From NCBI GenBank assembly GCA_025449115.1, contig JAHLKC010000059.1, positions 62,001-126,000 on the forward strand: a stretch of DNA of 64,000 nt, given 5' to 3'. Made by a program: the position numbers and the translations under genes. The stretch comes from Chytridium lagenaria. Taxonomy: Eukaryota > Chytridiomycota > Chytridiomycetes > Chytridiales > Chytridiaceae. Below, in pieces: positions 61,501 to 64,000 of the stretch (position 1 is its first letter; every line of letters starts with the position of its first letter). The notes beneath the pieces are model-generated. The model worked only from the letters and a program-made list of their open reading frames with translations. It made no database searches and was not told where the DNA came from.

Positions 61501-61958
61501 CGACTGTGGGTGGGTCTCCTATCACGCAGGTGCATGAACCGTTTGTGCCTACGCCAGCCGTATTGTCGGTGCCTGGACTCGTTCAGCATATGACTGCAAA
61601 GCTTCCCGTCCGAAAATGTTGGTGGGAAGTCGTCGATGGGTATATTGACGCGTTAGGGAATTTCCAAACATCCACTGACCGACCGTCGTTTACCGATGAC
61701 GCGCCATCCCCTCGCCTTTCACCGTTGAGACGACGAGGAAGTAAATCCAGCGTCCGGTCCACGTCTGTTGATGAAAGTGGATTAAGAAAACGGAGCACGG
61801 CGGGACATTCTGTGGGTAAGAGGTGGAGATTGAGTTTGGGGAGTTTTGGGAGAAGGTCTATGAGTGGACAGAGTGGGGAGGCTGGGAGAGTGGAGAAACG
61901 GGTTGAAGTTAGAGTTTGGGTGAGGAGGGTATGGTTGGCCGAGTTTGTGGCAGTTTGA
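58568..61958 (+). CDS. WHI2-like BTB (KCTD-type) protein
   Basis: Related to fungal WHI2-family phosphatase activators that restrain TORC1 and Ras-cAMP signalling under stress. The start ATG at 58568 (MVVQNHISQAAQ) joins through an intron at about 58678-58749 to SHVDDLLFPSQ and then the BTB-T1 fold: TDVVYLKLRGTRFRVPSEIL and LLPDSMLLSLFP (58820-58920). Further family blocks: FVKADMEPSLFLYML (59468-59512), LEAIMVLREEAEFFVVEMG (60048-60105), RLKLKSQCCRFLVSKNIIGM (60718-60778), REQLVNALEVFADFDARVNVWGHRFVESADAAKIVSVV (61280-61395 in pieces), PVRKCWWEVVDG (61605-61640; the RKCWW signature), and an end RRVWLAEFVAV. Long acidic or Ser-rich insertions make it much longer than yeast Whi2 (486 aa). Frame changes near 58950, 59440, 59920 and 60960. 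Confidence 0.75.
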
Positions 61959-62712
61959 GAGATGCGTTGAGTTCGGGAGGGTTTGGCGGTGGTTTGAATT
62001 GCATGTTTTCTTTTGTAACTCTATCGTTTCTCGCGCATATCATTTTACGCTACTTTTTCTTTTCTATCTTTGCTCTTTTTCTTTCATATATGGGCTAATC
62101 TGACACCGCTTCTTCATGTGTATCTTTTTTACATTTCTCTTCTGTATGCCTTTTGTTATTTCATACGTATTCACGTTTTTTGATTGTCGTTTTCCCCTTT
62201 ATGGGTGCCTTTTGTGGCGACATCTGCTTCCGGTAGTGTTTGCATTGCCGTTTTCATTTCATATTCTGTTCTTAGTCATTATTATATCATCCTATCGCAC
62301 AAGTGAAAGTTGAAATGGTGATTTTTGTTGATGATGGCCAGCTTGCTATTTATCACGTAAGGCATTTAATACTTTCCTCCTTGAACGTAATCGAAGCTGA
62401 TGTGTGCATTCTTCATTTACATGCGGCTACTATGTTGTCTTTGTACTTGCATAAACTTAAGAGGGATTCTCTTCACTTCCTTTTTTTCTGACCGCTCCCT
62501 CCAACTACCAGTCGAAAGCATACGTAAAAACGCCCCACTATATAATTAAAAATTAACATCATATATAAACGGAATATTAGGTGTAGAAAGGGGAAAACAA
62601 CAGAATAAATGAAACAGCAAACACTAACTACTGGTGAAATCAACGCGTAAGATTTCATACTTTTTTATTCGACACGGCCATATTTTAAAAAAGAAGCTAT
62701 AATTCCACTGAT
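61959..62712. other. AT-rich convergent intergenic region
   Basis: About 750 bp between the ends of two convergent genes. T-rich on the plus strand up to 62260, mixed after that. No gene, RNA or repeat is recognised. Confidence 0.45.
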
Positions 62713-63538
62713 CTATGACATGATCAAGCCTCTTTCGACGACTCCTTCATCCTCATTGAAAGTCTTTTCATCATCCATCCCCTCTTCCACCCTCTTCCAC
62801 TCCTCCCAATCTACTGACCGTGACGTTTTAACGCTCAAAACGGACCATTGCATTGATTTCGGAGTTGTTGGTGTTGATGCGTTCAGCCATACATCGAATT
62901 CAGACACGTCCACGTCCTGCCTTGATGTGATGAGAAAACTGTGTCGAGGGGGCTTAAGTTTACGCGGACCAGCCGGTTTCGTCACGTGGGAGATAAGAGT
63001 CGGAGGATCCTCGGCGGCTGGGTTGATATGACGAATGGAGCAGACAGTGGGAAGTTGTGACGTACGGCGCTTTATAAAGTGTAGAGCAAGGAGCGCGCAG
63101 AGGGACGCAACAATAGTTATAGTTACAATTCCAAAAATGTGGTGGAGGGATAATCCAACTGCACTGGGTGTTAAAGAGGAAGTTTCGGGATGAGAAGGGT
63201 GATGCTGTTACATTCCCGTGGTCGGAATATATGGCTGAGTCAAGTGTGGAAGAGGTTCGTAGATTTAAACTAGGTGATATTCTAGAAGCAGAGGGTCGAG
63301 CCAGTGTTTCTTTCGTAATGAAGGGCGCTATAATGGATGGAGATAGGGACACGATGTCACGCTTCGTTGTCTTAAGCACCGCTGATGTTCCTATGACCAT
63401 TTGAGAGGATGATATTGAAGTTGGCGTCTCCAATTTCGACACTTTCGCGACAGCGTTAGTTAACGTGACAGGCTGGTCTAATGATACGTTAGCGTCCTTC
63501 GTGGCTGCAGTCACCATCTTTTCATCCATTTCAGTCAT
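62713..63538 (-). CDS. Single-pass membrane protein of unknown function
   Basis: I do not recognise a family. Start MTEMDEKMVTAATKD at 63538, then a Thr/Ser/Val-rich stretch of about 100 residues, a TM segment (IFGIVTITIVASLCALLALHF, about 63075-63140) closed by KRR, and a cytoplasmic tail with RHSFLITSRQDVDVSEFDVW and a Lys/Glu-rich end, stop at 62713. The N-terminal frame and the TM/tail frame are joined by a one-base shift at about 63170, near a run of A and G. The layout (Ser/Thr-rich outside, single TM, short tail) would suit a wall sensor-like protein, but that is inference from layout only. Confidence 0.5.
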
Positions 63539-64000
63539 ATTTCCTCTAGAAGGCGTAGTTCACGCTTTTTTCCCCTCCTTAAATACGATGGCTTACAAAG
63601 GGGGCTGAGAGAACCGTTCGAAGTATATACGGAAAAATATTGGGGGGGCTTAAAAAGTTCTTAGATTAAGTTATTTAGAGGGTGAAAACACGAAACGGAA
63701 GGATGCATAAAATGGCCGTGAATGTTTAGAGAAAGTTGGAGGCTGTAAAAAAACGGCTTCCACTAATTATTTGGCCACGATTGGTACATACGGTAAGGTT
63801 CTTCAAATGAGTCTGTACGATGGGCGTCGTCCTTCTCAGAATGCAGAATTTGCAAGGAAAAGGCTCACAGAAGATACAAACCGAAACCGATCCGATATAC
63901 AAATAAAGCTTTTATTCGATGCACATGATATAGACAAGAGAAAAGCAAAAAACTCAGCATAAAACATTTTCAGCGACGAATCCGACAAAATCCGAAAAAA
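63539..64000. other. Window end, no gene supported
   Basis: The first part is probably the promoter and 5' UTR of the adjoining minus-strand membrane protein. A 63-codon plus-strand frame (63771-63962) shows no recognisable similarity and lacks an ATG start. Confidence 0.4.

Overview
The window is nuclear DNA from a eukaryote, most likely an early-diverging zoosporic (chytrid-like) fungus. Genes lie on both strands and are split by many very short GT-AG introns (about 30-100 nt, often with a CTAAC-like branch site). The contents combine fungal hallmarks (two division-1 chitin synthases, a Chs6/Bch1-type exomer subunit, a WHI2-like BTB protein) with genes that yeasts lack (RIC8, a membrane adenylyl cyclase with two catalytic domains, MATH-BTB, MSH4). 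I recognise no transposon, rRNA, tRNA or CRISPR array. The species cannot be fixed from sequence reading alone.

Layout. 1-4411 (+): C-terminal half of MSH4, primase small subunit, Rogdi/RAV2. 4458-8297 (-): OST3/OST6 and the mitochondrial i-AAA protease YME1. 8349-11195 (+): exomer ChAP. 11242-12222 (-): membrane-anchored methyltransferase. 12669-13968 (+): TAM41. 14108-17739 (-): long-form tRNase Z with an adjoining RGG-box stretch. 17834-19262 (+): ER J-protein of the DNAJB12/14 type. 19361-21300 (-): CDC7 kinase. 21792-26449 (-): a lipid-transfer protein with TM, SMP, START-like and GOLD-like parts. 26526-28341 (-): NOP56. 28705-30509 (-): C2H2 zinc-finger protein. 30857-32191 (-): tubulin cofactor C. 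32327-34488 (-): UbiB/ADCK2 kinase. 34749-36659 (+): RIC8. 36850-40167 (+): BRO1/ALIX/PalA. 40464-47771 (-): two tandem chitin synthases. 48754-53160 (+): two-domain adenylyl cyclase. 54907-57177 (-): MATH-BTB protein. 58568-61958 (+): WHI2-like BTB protein. 62713-63538 (-): single-pass membrane protein.

Themes. Cell-wall synthesis and its trafficking are well represented: two chitin synthases, the exomer ChAP that in yeast exports Chs3, BRO1, and OST3. cAMP/G-protein signalling is also present: RIC8 (G-alpha chaperone), adenylyl cyclase, and WHI2-like, whose yeast relative dampens Ras-cAMP signalling. The rest is housekeeping. Most intergenic gaps are short (for example 51, 94 and 46 bp), with a few AT-rich gaps of 0.6-1.8 kb.

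A technical warning dominates the reading. Many conserved genes are interrupted by single-base length changes, mostly at homopolymer runs, with homology continuing in the next frame. They look like sequencing or assembly errors rather than decay. Coordinates below are therefore gene spans; intron boundaries are hand-inferred, and several CDSs will not translate without correction.

The most interesting items are the adenylyl cyclase, whose two catalytic halves appear to carry their catalytic residues in the opposite order to animal enzymes, and the SMP-START-GOLD lipid-transfer architecture.
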